The notes beneath the pieces were generated by a model. It saw only the letters and a list, made by a program, of their open reading frames with translations. It searched no databases and was not told the DNA's origin. The position numbers were made by a program, and so were the translations under genes. This document shows positions 45,190 to 54,870 of a DNA stretch of 64,000 bases, in pieces; the first letter of the stretch is position 1; each line of letters starts with the position of its first letter. The DNA comes from Effusibacillus dendaii (GTDB lineage: Bacteria > Bacillota > Bacilli > Tumebacillales > Effusibacillaceae): the NCBI RefSeq assembly GCF_015097055.1, contig NZ_AP023366.1, positions 3,065,001 through 3,129,000 on the forward strand. The letters run 5' to 3'.

Positions 45190-46726
45190 ATTTGCTTGCG
45201 AACGGCACCCTCATTATGAAGCGCTGGTTGAAGAAAATACCCGGTTAAGCTATCAGGAATTGAACCGGGAGATTGACAGGCTTGCCTCAGGTTTACAGGC
45301 TCTTGGGATCAAACAAGGAGACCGGGTTGTCCTCGTACTGAAAAACAGATTGGAAATGGTAACGCTTTACTGGGCCGTACAAAAAATTGGCGCCGTCTTC
45401 ACCCCGATCAATTTCCGGTTGTCGCCCGAAGAAATCAAATATTGCGTACAGGATGCGGGCGCCGCAGCGGTTGTGTATGAACCGGTAAGTGAACATGCGG
45501 TACGGGAAGCGATCCATGAACTGAAAACATTGAAAATCGGTGTGCAAGGCGCCCAAGGAGTCGATGTCACCTACGGGGAACTGCAGAAAAAAGGAACCGG
45601 CAAACCTGATAGACCCCAAATACATGATGGCGACGTTTGTCTGATGTTATATACATCAGGCACGACCGGCCGGCCTAAGGGGGTTCCGCGCACGCATCTG
45701 AACGAGTACAGCGCGGCAGTTGCCCATATCGTCCAAAATCAGTATGAGGTTCAGGAAAGCACCATAGGCGTCATGCCTTTGTATCACACCATGGGCATGC
45801 GTTCCCTCCTATCGATGGCTTTCCTGAACGGGAAATTGGTCATGACACCCGATTACAGCGCCGAAACCGTACTTCAGGCACTGGATCAAGAAAAGATCAC
45901 CTGTGTATATCTGGTGCCTACCATATTCCATGATCTAGTATACCATCCCAATTTTGCAAAATATAATCTTTCTCCACTAAAAAAATTGGGATACGCCGGC
46001 GCCGCAATGACCAAGGCATTGACGGAAGAGATCATCAAAAAATTGCGCCCGGAGATCTTTGTCAACCATTACGGCTCATCCGAGGTGTATACGTTTTCGA
46101 TCTGCAATTATCTGGATAAAAAACCGGGATGCGCGGGAAAAGCAGGATTTCATCAGCGTATTCGGATCGTGGTGCCTGACCCGGACGGTCATTCAACCCC
46201 TGACGATTTGGTCCCGGCTGGGATTCCCGGTGAAATCATTGTTGACCTCCGATCGAGCGAAGCGTTCCAGGGGTACTGGAACCGGCCCGATGCAACGAAA
46301 AAGGCAATCCGCGACGGATGGTATTTTACGGGTGATATGGGGATGATCGACCAGGAAGGGGATTTATATGTGCTGGGGAGGGTCGATGACATGATTATTT
46401 CGGGCGGCGAAAACATTCACCCGCTTGAAGTGGAGGATGTGGTCGCCAAACACCCGAAAGTGGCCGAAGTGGCTGTGGTCGGGCTGCCCGATACGCGCTG
46501 GGGTGAAATTGTTACCGCCTTTATCGTACCGAAAGATCCGTCGTTGACGGTGGAAGAGTTGGATGAGTATTGCAGGGACAGCCATCAACTATCAAATTTT
46601 AAACGCCCCAGGAAGTATGTATTGGTGTCCGCCATACCGAAGAGCCCGGTTGGGAAAATCCTTCGCCGCAAGCTCCGCAGCGGGGAATATGAAGAACTGA
46701 TTATGAAAAGGGAGAGTGCATCGTAA
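45167..46726 (+). CDS. Acyl-CoA ligase, AMP-forming (second paralogue)
   Basis: The 519-residue ANL enzyme has YTSGTTGRPKGVPR, NHYGSSEVYTF, YFTGDMGMIDQEGDLYVLGRVDDMIISGGENIHPLEVE and catalytic Lys in PKSPVGKILRR. It is a paralogue of the ligase at 37088, with the same start MDLGTLFEFA/MLNLGTVFECA and the same VMPLYHTMG region. ATG 45167 follows GGAAGGTGAG. Its gene overlaps the small subunit gene and touches the enoyl-CoA hydratase gene (TAATG), so it acts in the same pathway: activation of the acid before or after hydroxylation. Confidence 0.9.
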   Translation: MDLGTLFEFACERHPHYEALVEENTRLSYQELNREIDRLASGLQALGIKQGDRVVLVLKNRLEMVTLYWAVQKIGAVFTPINFRLSPEEIKYCVQDAGAAAVVYEPVSEHAVREAIHELKTLKIGVQGAQGVDVTYGELQKKGTGKPDRPQIHDGDVCLMLYTSGTTGRPKGVPRTHLNEYSAAVAHIVQNQYEVQESTIGVMPLYHTMGMRSLLSMAFLNGKLVMTPDYSAETVLQALDQEKITCVYLVPTIFHDLVYHPNFAKYNLSPLKKLGYAGAAMTKALTEEIIKKLRPEIFVNHYGSSEVYTFSICNYLDKKPGCAGKAGFHQRIRIVVPDPDGHSTPDDLVPAGIPGEIIVDLRSSEAFQGYWNRPDATKKAIRDGWYFTGDMGMIDQEGDLYVLGRVDDMIISGGENIHPLEVEDVVAKHPKVAEVAVVGLPDTRWGEIVTAFIVPKDPSLTVEELDEYCRDSHQLSNFKRPRKYVLVSAIPKSPVGKILRRKLRSGEYEELIMKRESAS

Positions 46727-47535
46727 TGGAACAACAAAATCAAGGACAAACGGCTGTTAATGAATGGGATCACATTCGGGTCGAAAAGAATCCGGAACGA
46801 AAAACGGCAACCATCATTCTGGACCGCCCGGAAAAAATGAATAATTTGAGCTATATCGCGCGGTTCCATCTGAACCAAATATTTGAACAGTTAAATAAGG
46901 ATGACGAAGTACGGGTCATTATCATGAAAGGCGAGGGGACCCAGGCGTTCACCTCCGGCGGAAACATCGCACAGTTCATGGAACGGCACCCGGAGGAACT
47001 TTCCGTATTGCATAAAAATGTGGCTGCGCCTGAACGTTCGCCAAAACCGGTCATCGCTCAACTGCAAGGCTACACGTTCGGTGTAGGACTTGAGATCGCC
47101 ATGGCGTGCGATTTCCGGGTTGCTTCGGAAACCACCCTGCTGGCTCTGCCGGAAATTAAACTGGGCATGATTCCCGGAAGCGGCGGTACGCAGCGGATCG
47201 CTCGAATTGCAGGACTTGGCCGGGCGAAAGACATGATTATGCGAGGCCGTCGCATTCCAGCGGAGGAGGCCTACCAATGGGGATTGCTAACGACAGTAGT
47301 GCCGCAAGCAGAGTTGGAATCTGCTGTGCAAAACCTGGTGGATGAACTGCTGCAGTACTCGCCTCTTGCCTTGCGGGTATTGAAGCAGGTCTTAAACGCA
47401 TCCCAGGAAGGTCCCCTAAGCGCCGGGCTTGAGATTGAGGGATATGCTTATGGAATGCTCAGGAGTACGGATGATTTTAGAGAAGGGGTGGAAGCGTTCT
47501 ACGACAAGCGCAAGCCGAATTTTAAGGGCAAATAA
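46726..47535 (+). CDS. Enoyl-CoA hydratase/isomerase family protein
   Basis: The 269-residue crotonase has the oxyanion-hole segments AFTSGGNIAQFMERHP and LQGYTFGVGLEIAMACDFRVASE, and the catalytic-Glu region LALPEIKLGMIPGSGGTQRIARIAG. It may hydrate, isomerise or cleave an aryl-acyl-CoA, e.g. a phenylpropanoid-CoA hydratase-lyase giving an aldehyde for the dehydrogenases nearby. The exact reaction is not set by sequence. The start overlaps the ligase stop (TAATG). Confidence 0.88.
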   Translation: MEQQNQGQTAVNEWDHIRVEKNPERKTATIILDRPEKMNNLSYIARFHLNQIFEQLNKDDEVRVIIMKGEGTQAFTSGGNIAQFMERHPEELSVLHKNVAAPERSPKPVIAQLQGYTFGVGLEIAMACDFRVASETTLLALPEIKLGMIPGSGGTQRIARIAGLGRAKDMIMRGRRIPAEEAYQWGLLTTVVPQAELESAVQNLVDELLQYSPLALRVLKQVLNASQEGPLSAGLEIEGYAYGMLRSTDDFREGVEAFYDKRKPNFKGK

Positions 47536-47677
47536 CCCACTAAATAAGGGAAATGACCCACTACAATATGGTTGGGGGATTGGACATCATCCATCCCCAT
47601 CCATTACCGGTAAAATTTTCTGAATTGATAGTATTTTGCAGTTGCCTGCTTGATCTATCCTATTGGAGGGATTCTAT

Positions 47678-49012
47678 ATGTCTATCATGACTAGCACGAA
47701 TACAACCGGCACATCGCATTTTGGAGTCAATCGGCGCCAAATGGTAACTGCTTCGGTCGCGTCGCTTTTGGGATGGTCGTTGGATCTTTTTGATCTGTTT
47801 ATCCTCCTGTATGTGGCGCCTGAGATAGGAAAGCTTTTCTTCCCGACCAGTATTCCGACGCTTTCATTGGCAGCGGTCTATGCATCGTTTGCCGTTACCC
47901 TGTTAATGCGTCCGGTCGGTTCCGGTCTGTTTGGATCTTACGCGGACAGAAAAGGAAGAAAAAAAGCAATGATTATCGCGGTAACCGGTGTCGGCATCTC
48001 GACCGCACTGTTAGGAACGCTTCCGACAGTCGGTCAGATCGGTGTAAGCGCAGCGATCATGTTCCTGATTTTACGATTGGTACAAGGGGTGTTCGTTGGC
48101 GGTGTGGTGGCTTCCACCCACACGATTGGAACCGAAACCGTCCCCCCGAAGTGGCGCGGATTGATGTCAGGCCTTATCGGCGGCGGTGGAGCCGGCCTGG
48201 GTGCCTTGATGGCTTCCATTGTTTACTATATCGTGTCGGCTGCATTCCCAGGACCGGAATTCAGTGGTTGGGGCTGGCGATTTATGTTTTTCGCAGGGAT
48301 TCTCAGCTCCATTCTCGGACTTTTTGTATTCAAATCACTTGAGGAATCTCCTGCCTGGATGCAACTGCAACAAGCCAAAAAAACAGATGCGCCAGTTAAG
48401 AAGGCACCCGTACGGGAGGTGTTTTCCGGCCAGTATCTCCCTGTGGTGCTTGTCAATCTTATGATTGTGATTGGCGGGGGAACGGCTTACTATCTGACTT
48501 CCGGATACCTTCCCACTTTCCTGAAGGTGATCAACAAGACGCCTGCCGGGACCGCCTCGATCATTTTGATGGCGGCAAGTGTGGTTGCGATTGTCTCGGC
48601 AGTCCTGATTGGAAACCTGAGTGACTATATCGGCCGCAAGAAAACATTTATGATCATGGGCGTTGTAGACCTTATCGGACTCCCTTTACTGTATTCCGGG
48701 TTGGCAAATGCGACGACAGTGTCCGCCATTACATTCTATGCGCTGGCGCTTGCGTTTTTAGGCAACGCTGCGTATGCGCCGATACTGATTTTCCTAAACG
48801 AGCGTTTTCCTACGGTCATCCGTTCGACCGGCACCGGGCTGTCCTGGAATATGGGTTTTGCAGTCGGAGGCATGATGCCGACCTTCGTTTCCCTGGCGAG
48901 CGGAACCACACAAAATATTCCTTCAACGCTTGGCTATTTTTCAGTCGGGGTATTTGTTTTGTACCTGATAGGCAGTTTTGTCATTCCGGAAACAAAAGGC
49001 GACTTTAAATAA
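47678..49012 (+). CDS. MFS transporter, aromatic-acid:H+ symporter-like
   Basis: The 444-residue protein has twelve membrane helices and MFS motifs: SLLGWSLDLFDLFILLYVAPEIG with the Asp of acid symporters in helix 1, GSYADRKGRKKAMI between helices 2 and 3, and the repeat GNLSDYIGRKKTFM in the second half. The metabolite:H+ symporter/AAHS types carry aromatic acids and look like this. ATG 47678 follows GGAGGG. The 140-bp gap before it may hold a promoter. With the first MFS gene broken, this would be the only intact MFS uptake system of the island. Confidence 0.88.
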   Translation: MSIMTSTNTTGTSHFGVNRRQMVTASVASLLGWSLDLFDLFILLYVAPEIGKLFFPTSIPTLSLAAVYASFAVTLLMRPVGSGLFGSYADRKGRKKAMIIAVTGVGISTALLGTLPTVGQIGVSAAIMFLILRLVQGVFVGGVVASTHTIGTETVPPKWRGLMSGLIGGGGAGLGALMASIVYYIVSAAFPGPEFSGWGWRFMFFAGILSSILGLFVFKSLEESPAWMQLQQAKKTDAPVKKAPVREVFSGQYLPVVLVNLMIVIGGGTAYYLTSGYLPTFLKVINKTPAGTASIILMAASVVAIVSAVLIGNLSDYIGRKKTFMIMGVVDLIGLPLLYSGLANATTVSAITFYALALAFLGNAAYAPILIFLNERFPTVIRSTGTGLSWNMGFAVGGMMPTFVSLASGTTQNIPSTLGYFSVGVFVLYLIGSFVIPETKGDFK

Positions 49013-49039
49013 AAACGGATGAATAGCGAGGGTAAATAT

Positions 49040-49633
49040 ATGCGTCTCGTGGTTGGGATATCGGGGGCAAGCGGAGCGATTTACGGTGTAAGAACGTTGG
49101 AGGCTCTGCACAGTCTCGGGGTGGAAGTCCATCTGGTGCTCAGCGAAACAGCAAAGAAAACAATTGAGTTCGAAACCGACTACCGGGTGGAAAACGTCTG
49201 CGCCATGGCATCGCAGGTGTATGACAACCGTGATCTCGGGGCTGCCATATCAAGCGGTTCTTTTCGGGTAAGCGGAATGATTGTCGCACCGTGCTCCGTC
49301 AAGACACTGGCTGGTATAGCGAACAGCTTTAACAGCGAGCTATTGACAAGAGCGGCGGATGTCCAGTTAAAGGAACGGCGAAAGCTGGTGCTGCTGGTAC
49401 GCGAGACTCCTTTGCATCTCGGACATATCCAACACATGTTAAATGTGACGCATATGGGCGGGATCATACTGCCGCCAGTCCCCTCTTTTTATCATCTGCC
49501 AAAAACCATTGACGACATCGTCAATCAAAGCGTGCAAAAGGCATTGGATCAATTTGATCTGGATGCGAACCTGTTTGAGCGGTGGAAAGGTATGAACAAC
49601 CAGGATATGGGGGGAGAAACATGTCATCTCTAA
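49040..49633 (+). CDS. ubiX: UbiX-family flavin prenyltransferase
   Basis: The 197-residue protein begins MRLVVGISGASGAIYGVRTLEAL, then VLSETAKKTIEFETDY, GSFRVSGMIVAPCSVKTLAGIANSFNSELLTRAADVQLKERRKLVLLVRETPLHLGH. These are the UbiX/Pad1 FMN and prenyl-phosphate binding motifs. It makes prenyl-FMN, the cofactor of UbiD decarboxylases. A UbiD gene follows in the same operon. The ATG at 49040 follows GAGGG. An upstream ATG at 49019 is less likely. Confidence 0.93.
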   Translation: MRLVVGISGASGAIYGVRTLEALHSLGVEVHLVLSETAKKTIEFETDYRVENVCAMASQVYDNRDLGAAISSGSFRVSGMIVAPCSVKTLAGIANSFNSELLTRAADVQLKERRKLVLLVRETPLHLGHIQHMLNVTHMGGIILPPVPSFYHLPKTIDDIVNQSVQKALDQFDLDANLFERWKGMNNQDMGGETCHL

Positions 49634-51087
49634 CCGAACAGAAACCGGCGCTTTATTACAACTATGTAGGAGGCGAATGGACCGAATCTTCGTCCCGGGA
49701 GCGCCTGGAATCACGAAATCCGGCCACGGGGGAAATCATAGGATTTTCGCAAAAATCAACCGTTTCGGATATCGAACAGGCCATCGATTCGGTCTACGAC
49801 ACCTTTCAAAAGAGCGATTGGGGATATAACCCGAAACGACGGTATGAAGCTTTGTTGGCTCTGGCCCAAAAAATCGATCAAAACCTAGAACATTTGGCCC
49901 GGGTCCTCACTTTGGAACAAGGCAAGACGATTCGCGAATCACGTGTGGAATTGGCGGGTTGCGTCGATACCTTAAAATATTTTGCCGGTGCGGCGCGAAC
50001 GGTGTTTGGCAGATCGGTTCAACTGGAACCGGCCAATTTTGGAGTCATTGTGAAAGAGCCGATCGGTGTAGTCGGGCTTATCACGCCGTGGAATTGGCCT
50101 GCGCTGCTTATGATCCGGGAGCTGGCACCTGCTTTGGCAGCAGGAAATGGTGTGATTGTAAAACCGGCGAGTCTGACACCGGGCGTCTCTGTGGAAATTT
50201 TTAAACTGATTGATGAGATACCGGATTTTCCGAAAGGGATTGCAAGTATTGTGACAGGGCCCGGAAAATCGATTGGAGCCGCGATGGGAAGCAGCAAAAA
50301 AATAGACATGATCAGTTTTACGGGGGATACATCGACCGGCAGAACGATCATGGAGCTTGCGGCGAGCAACATCAAGAAACTGGCTTTGGAACTGGGCGGC
50401 AAATCTCCCAATGTAGTCTTTGCGGATGCGAATTTGGAGAAAGCGATTCCGGTGATTGGACGCGGTATTTTTATTTCTGCCGGTCAGATCTGCATGGCCG
50501 GATCCAGGCTGTTGGTGCATGAGTCTGTCAAGGACGAAGTGATCACCCGTCTCAAACAGTATGCCGAAAACCTGCAGGTAGGAAACGGCCTGTTGGAGTC
50601 TACCGATATGGGGCCTGTGGTTTCTCAAAACCAGTTGGAACTGGTGGAAGAATATTGTGAAATCGGCAGACGGGAAGGAACCATCATCACCGGCGGGTAC
50701 CGGTTAACAGGCGGGGAATACGATAAAGGCTATTTCTTCGCGCCGACCATTATTGACAATCTGCCTGTAAATTGCCGTGTGGTACGCGAGGAGATTTTTG
50801 GTCCCGTGCTGGCCGTTCAATCATTCTCCAGTGACGAAGAAGCGCTTGCCCTGGCGAACGACACGGATTTCGGACTGTCGGCAGGGGTCTGGACCACCAA
50901 CCTAAATCGCGCGATGCGAATGTCGAAAGGAATCAAAGCCGGAACCGTCTGGGTTAACACGTACAATAAAAACTTCCCTGAGGCCGAATTTGGCGGATAC
51001 AAACAGAGCGGTTTGGGGCGCACGAGGGGAATCGACGGTCTCATGGAGTACTGTGAAACCAAGCACATCCATTTCGAGATGGAGTAA
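49621..51087 (+). CDS. Aldehyde dehydrogenase (second)
   Basis: The 488-residue enzyme has PWNWPALLMIRELAPALAAGN, FTGDTSTGRTIM, catalytic Glu in LELGGKSPNVVF, catalytic Cys in AGQICMAGSRLL, and EEIFGPVLAVQ. It oxidises an aldehyde with NAD(P). Its gene overlaps the ubiX end by 13 bases, with GGGGGGAG as ribosome site, and precedes an iron alcohol dehydrogenase, suggesting an alcohol-aldehyde-acid branch. It is only a distant paralogue of the first aldehyde dehydrogenase. Confidence 0.92.
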   Translation: MSSLTEQKPALYYNYVGGEWTESSSRERLESRNPATGEIIGFSQKSTVSDIEQAIDSVYDTFQKSDWGYNPKRRYEALLALAQKIDQNLEHLARVLTLEQGKTIRESRVELAGCVDTLKYFAGAARTVFGRSVQLEPANFGVIVKEPIGVVGLITPWNWPALLMIRELAPALAAGNGVIVKPASLTPGVSVEIFKLIDEIPDFPKGIASIVTGPGKSIGAAMGSSKKIDMISFTGDTSTGRTIMELAASNIKKLALELGGKSPNVVFADANLEKAIPVIGRGIFISAGQICMAGSRLLVHESVKDEVITRLKQYAENLQVGNGLLESTDMGPVVSQNQLELVEEYCEIGRREGTIITGGYRLTGGEYDKGYFFAPTIIDNLPVNCRVVREEIFGPVLAVQSFSSDEEALALANDTDFGLSAGVWTTNLNRAMRMSKGIKAGTVWVNTYNKNFPEAEFGGYKQSGLGRTRGIDGLMEYCETKHIHFEME

Positions 51088-51110
51088 TGGGCAAGGGGAG
51101 GAGGGTAAAA

Positions 51111-52289
51111 ATGAGTCTGAGCCAACCAGTTACATCGATTGATTTCGAGTTTTCATTTCATCTCCCGTCGTTAATCGAATTCGGTTACGGGAAAGCGTCC
51201 CGCCTGGGTGAACGTCTGCTGCAGCTCGGCGTCAACAACGTGTTTTTGGTGACTGATAAAGGTGTGGAGTCGACCGGAATCCTGAATCGGTTGTCGGAGT
51301 CCTTGCAAGCAACCGGCATCCAATTTGACATCTATACGGATGTGGAACCGGATCCGAGTATTGAAACGATCAACAGAGGGGCTGAGGCATTTCAAGTCAA
51401 GCGGTATGACTGTATTGTGGCAGTCGGCGGCGGAAGCCCAATCGACGCCGCAAAGGGCATCCGGGTTGTCGCCTCAAATGGGGGAAGTATCGGGGACTAT
51501 GCCGGAGTAAACCGCATCCCGGCCGCCTCCGCCATCCCCCTGATCGCCATTCCGACCACTTCGGGTACCGGAAGTGAAGTCACGATCTTCGGGGTTTACT
51601 CCGATTGGCACAACAACGTAAAAGTAACGGTGACGAGTCCCTATATGGCCCCATCCATCGCGTTGGTCGATCCGGAACTGACGGGTACTCTGCCAGCCAA
51701 AATGACAGCGGCTTCAGGGATTGATGCTTTGGCGCACGGGATCGAGACATTCTTCTCCCTGCGGTCCCGGCCGGTGTCTGACGCTTTGGCGATGGAAGCG
51801 ATCTCTGTTGTGAATGCGAACTTGCGCCGGGCGGTTCAGGACGGATCGGACATCGACGCGCGGGTCGGGATGTCGCATGGAAGCTTATTGGCCGGCATGG
51901 CGTTTAATAACGGTTTCCTTGGCCTCGCTCATGCGATAGGAAGCGCTCTGTCAGGACACTGTCACGTGCCGCACGGGATTGCAATCGGTTTGCTGCTGCC
52001 GCATGTGGTGGAATTCAACACACCTGTACGTCCCGAAAAAGTGGCCAAGATCGCTGAACTCATGGGCGTCAAAACGGGTGGAGCAAAGGAATTGGCGGGA
52101 GGGGCAGCTCCCGCTGTCGCGCAATTGGTGCAGGACATCGGACTTCCCACCCGGTTGCGTGAGGTTGGGGTTCCGCAAGAGAAGCTTGCCGACATAGCCA
52201 GGGATTCGTTCAAGAGCGGAATGATGAAGTGGAATCCTCGCCAGCCGAGTGAAGCGGAAGTGCTGGAAATCTTGAAGAAGATGTTTTGA
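51111..52289 (+). CDS. Iron-containing alcohol dehydrogenase
   Basis: The 392-residue group III alcohol dehydrogenase has the NAD site VAVGGGSPIDAAKGI, PTTSGTGSEVT, and the metal ligands in ASGIDALAHGIE (Asp, His), GLAHAIGSALSGHCHVPHGIAIGLLLP (His, His). It interconverts an alcohol and a carbonyl. ATG 51111 follows GGAGGAGGG. Substrate unknown; paired with the aldehyde dehydrogenase directly upstream. Confidence 0.92.
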   Translation: MSLSQPVTSIDFEFSFHLPSLIEFGYGKASRLGERLLQLGVNNVFLVTDKGVESTGILNRLSESLQATGIQFDIYTDVEPDPSIETINRGAEAFQVKRYDCIVAVGGGSPIDAAKGIRVVASNGGSIGDYAGVNRIPAASAIPLIAIPTTSGTGSEVTIFGVYSDWHNNVKVTVTSPYMAPSIALVDPELTGTLPAKMTAASGIDALAHGIETFFSLRSRPVSDALAMEAISVVNANLRRAVQDGSDIDARVGMSHGSLLAGMAFNNGFLGLAHAIGSALSGHCHVPHGIAIGLLLPHVVEFNTPVRPEKVAKIAELMGVKTGGAKELAGGAAPAVAQLVQDIGLPTRLREVGVPQEKLADIARDSFKSGMMKWNPRQPSEAEVLEILKKMF

Positions 52290-52319
52290 TTGACAATCTA
52301 TTTTTCGGAGGGATAGGAA

Positions 52320-53174
52320 ATGAGCGGAAATCTGAATCAAAGTATGGCGGATGAATTAATTCCGGGCCTGGATAAGTCTACTGATGAAGTCGCATGGGAT
52401 CTGTATCGCAAAGCGATCCGGTTTGGGACATGGGATCCGGCAGAGATCGACTTGAAGCAAGACAAGGCAGATTTTGAGTCGCTGGATGAAGACCTGAAGG
52501 GATATCTGATTCATTTTTGCACAGGATTTCTCGACGCGGAAGAAAATGTCGCGTTGAAGTTTTGTCCTTGGATCATGCTGGGTTCCTCTACTGAACAACA
52601 GGCTTTTCTCAGCACGCAGTTACTGGAGGAATTTAAGCATACCGAGTTTTTCATGCGTTATTTCAAAGAGGTGCTGGGGCGCGAAAGAATTCCCGGCGTG
52701 AAAAATATTGTCCAGCAGAAGCTCGATGAACGGGTAATGCGAATGCTGGCGGCACTGGAACAAAAACCGGAGGACCGGGAGTCGGCACTGGTGGAAGGGC
52801 TGACCCACTATCAGGGCATCATTGAAGGCGTACAGGCGATGTCAGGGTACGATGTGTTTGAGGCGGTATTCGGAAGCAAAGGGTTATTTCCGGGATTGGC
52901 CGAAGGATTTGCCCGAATCAAGGAGGACGAAGGGCGTCATGTCGGCTTTGGTCTCCGCATGTTGAAATTGTACGCCCGTAAGCCGGAACATGCAAACCGG
53001 ATTCGCGCCTTGTTCGATGAGTATCTGCCGCATATCCTGATTCGTTATGAGCAGCCGGTCCTTGTCGATGGAAAGGAATATCCCACCCCGCCTGAGGTTC
53101 AGGGACGTGAGCGTTTGACGAAAATGTTCGAGCGTCGACTGAAGGATATATTCGGAACGCCAGTTGTTGTTTAA
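52320..53174 (+). CDS. R2-like ligand-binding oxidase (R2lox) family protein
   Basis: The 284-residue ferritin-like protein has all six metal ligands: Glu74 (LDAEENV), Glu104-x2-His107 (EEFKH), Glu169 (YQGIIEG), Glu204-x2-His207 (DEGRH). The Val and Tyr that form the ether cross-link in R2lox are also at the right places: Val77 is Glu74+3 and Tyr164 is Glu169-5, as in the Mycobacterium and Geobacillus proteins. R2lox carries a Mn/Fe cofactor and a bound fatty acid-like ligand; its reaction is unknown. There is no NrdA-type partner gene, so a ribonucleotide reductase role is unlikely. It lies between the alcohol dehydrogenase and ubiD with gaps of 15-30 bases. Confidence 0.88.
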   Translation: MSGNLNQSMADELIPGLDKSTDEVAWDLYRKAIRFGTWDPAEIDLKQDKADFESLDEDLKGYLIHFCTGFLDAEENVALKFCPWIMLGSSTEQQAFLSTQLLEEFKHTEFFMRYFKEVLGRERIPGVKNIVQQKLDERVMRMLAALEQKPEDRESALVEGLTHYQGIIEGVQAMSGYDVFEAVFGSKGLFPGLAEGFARIKEDEGRHVGFGLRMLKLYARKPEHANRIRALFDEYLPHILIRYEQPVLVDGKEYPTPPEVQGRERLTKMFERRLKDIFGTPVVV

Positions 53175-53189
53175 GGGGGATTTCAGCAG

Positions 53190-54584
53190 ATGAAAGCGAA
53201 GACGTTTCGTACCTGGATCGAGCATCTCCAATCCACAGGCCGTTTGGCCGTAATCGACAAAAAGGTCAGCTTGCAGTATGAAGTGGCGGCCATCGCTAAA
53301 AAATTGGATGGGAAACAGGCGGCCTATTTTACCCAGGTCGAAGATTACACGATTCCGGTCGTGTCCGGGATTTGTTCTACGCGCGAGGACTTTGCGGAAG
53401 CGCTTGAAACAGACCCGTACGGGGTGATTCCGAAGTTCACCGAGGCGGTTGCTGCCCCGATTCCGTACCGATTAGTGGACAACAAGCAAGCTCCTGTGAA
53501 AGAAAATATCATCCGGGAAGATATTGATCTGATGAAACTCTTCCCGATCCCGGTTCATCATGATAAGGATTCCGGCAACTACATCACTGCGGGGCTGTTT
53601 ATCGTTCGCGATCCCGCCACACGAAAACAAAACGCCTGCATTCACCGCCTGCAAATTTCGGGAAAAGACAAATTGGGTGTTTTGCTACTGCCGCGTCATA
53701 CATTTCATCTATATAAGCAGGCGGAGGAAGTGGGCAGGCCTCTGGAGTGCGCCATCGCAATCGGAGTCGAACCGGCGACGTTGCTTGCTTCGCAAGCAAG
53801 CACACCGTTTGGCGTTGATGAATTGGAGATTGCGGGGGCCCTTCGGGGAGAGCCACTGGAAGTGGTTCGCTGCGAGACGGTCGACATCGATGTTCCGGCG
53901 TTTGCGGAAATTGTGCTGGAGGGCAAGATCCTGCCGAATGTGCGTGAACCGGAAGGGCCTTTTGGCGAGTTTCCGAAATACTATGGTCCCAGGAGCGATA
54001 AGGAAGTTGTCCAGATCACCGCAGTCACGCACCGGAACCATCCGATTTTTTATACCATTGTGCCGGCCGGGTATGAACATTTGCTGCTGGGAGGCCTGCC
54101 TCGCGAGGCCAGTCTGTTCCAGACCATCCGGCAGACCGTACCGACTGTGAAAGCGGTCTATATGAGTCCAGGCGGAACGTGCCGTTATCATGCGATTGTT
54201 TCCATCAAGAAACGGAACGAGGGGGAAGCAAAGAACGCGATTTTCGCCGCCCTGTCCAACAGCTTTGACATCAAGCATGTGGTGGTTGTGGACGAAGAAG
54301 TGGATATTTTCAACATGGAAGAAGTGGAATGGGCGATTGCTACCCGCTTTCAGGCGGATAAAGATCTCGTGGTGGTGCATGGCGCGCAGGGTTCGAAACT
54401 TGACCCTTCCAACAACGACGGAGTCGGCTCGAAAATGGGACTGGATTGCACCGTGCCATTGAACAGCGACCCGATGAGATACCTGCGGATTCAAATTCCC
54501 GGTTATGATCAGGTGAATCTGGAGGATTACATCAACACCAGGGCTTCCTTGCAGTCGATTCATCTGGAGGGGAGAGGTGTGTGA
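53190..54584 (+). CDS. ubiD: UbiD-family prenyl-FMN decarboxylase
   Basis: The 464-residue protein has the UbiD fold with the catalytic acidic motif REPEGPFGEFP (the two Glu of the E-R-E network are five apart), the Arg in NACIHRLQ, and PAGYEHLLLGGLPREASL. It decarboxylates (or carboxylates) an aromatic or enoic acid using prenyl-FMN from UbiX, whose gene is four genes upstream. A G-rich ribosome site (AAGGGGGA) precedes the ATG. It is the last gene of the island. Which acid it acts on, e.g. 4-hydroxybenzoate, vanillate or protocatechuate, cannot be decided here. Confidence 0.93.
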   Translation: MKAKTFRTWIEHLQSTGRLAVIDKKVSLQYEVAAIAKKLDGKQAAYFTQVEDYTIPVVSGICSTREDFAEALETDPYGVIPKFTEAVAAPIPYRLVDNKQAPVKENIIREDIDLMKLFPIPVHHDKDSGNYITAGLFIVRDPATRKQNACIHRLQISGKDKLGVLLLPRHTFHLYKQAEEVGRPLECAIAIGVEPATLLASQASTPFGVDELEIAGALRGEPLEVVRCETVDIDVPAFAEIVLEGKILPNVREPEGPFGEFPKYYGPRSDKEVVQITAVTHRNHPIFYTIVPAGYEHLLLGGLPREASLFQTIRQTVPTVKAVYMSPGGTCRYHAIVSIKKRNEGEAKNAIFAALSNSFDIKHVVVVDEEVDIFNMEEVEWAIATRFQADKDLVVVHGAQGSKLDPSNNDGVGSKMGLDCTVPLNSDPMRYLRIQIPGYDQVNLEDYINTRASLQSIHLEGRGV

Positions 54585-54761
54585 TTTGATCGAAATCTGA
54601 AACAAACTCCTTTCCCATGTTATTAATATCCTTGGGAACAGTTGCCGTCTACGGGGGAGAGGCAAGAACAGGTGTTTATGATAGAATTGTTATACAAATT
54701 ACAACTCACGTTCGAAAAAATGGTTCATCTCCTGATTTCAGTTACCCAAAACATCATCTCC

Positions 54762-54789
54762 ACCTGCTCGCAAAGGAGCAGGTTTTTTT
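54762..54789 (+). terminator. Terminator at the end of the catabolic island
   Basis: ACCTGCTC-GCAAAG-GAGCAGGT with seven T. It lies 180 bases after ubiD. The stretch 54585-54761 has no gene I can support. Confidence 0.9.
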
Positions 54790-54870
54790 ATGGGCGGCAT
54801 TTTTCACACTCTGTGGTAAAGTGAAAATAGAAATATGTGATTACGTGGGGCACGGAAAAGGGGGATTCCA

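Noticed and set aside
52320..53174. Ribonucleotide reductase beta subunit (NrdF)
   Set aside because: No alpha subunit gene nearby, and the R2lox Val/Tyr cross-link pair and spacing are present.
54642..54824. Small ORF between ubiD and sbcD
   Set aside because: It runs through the terminator hairpin, has a poor start context and no recognisable sequence pattern.
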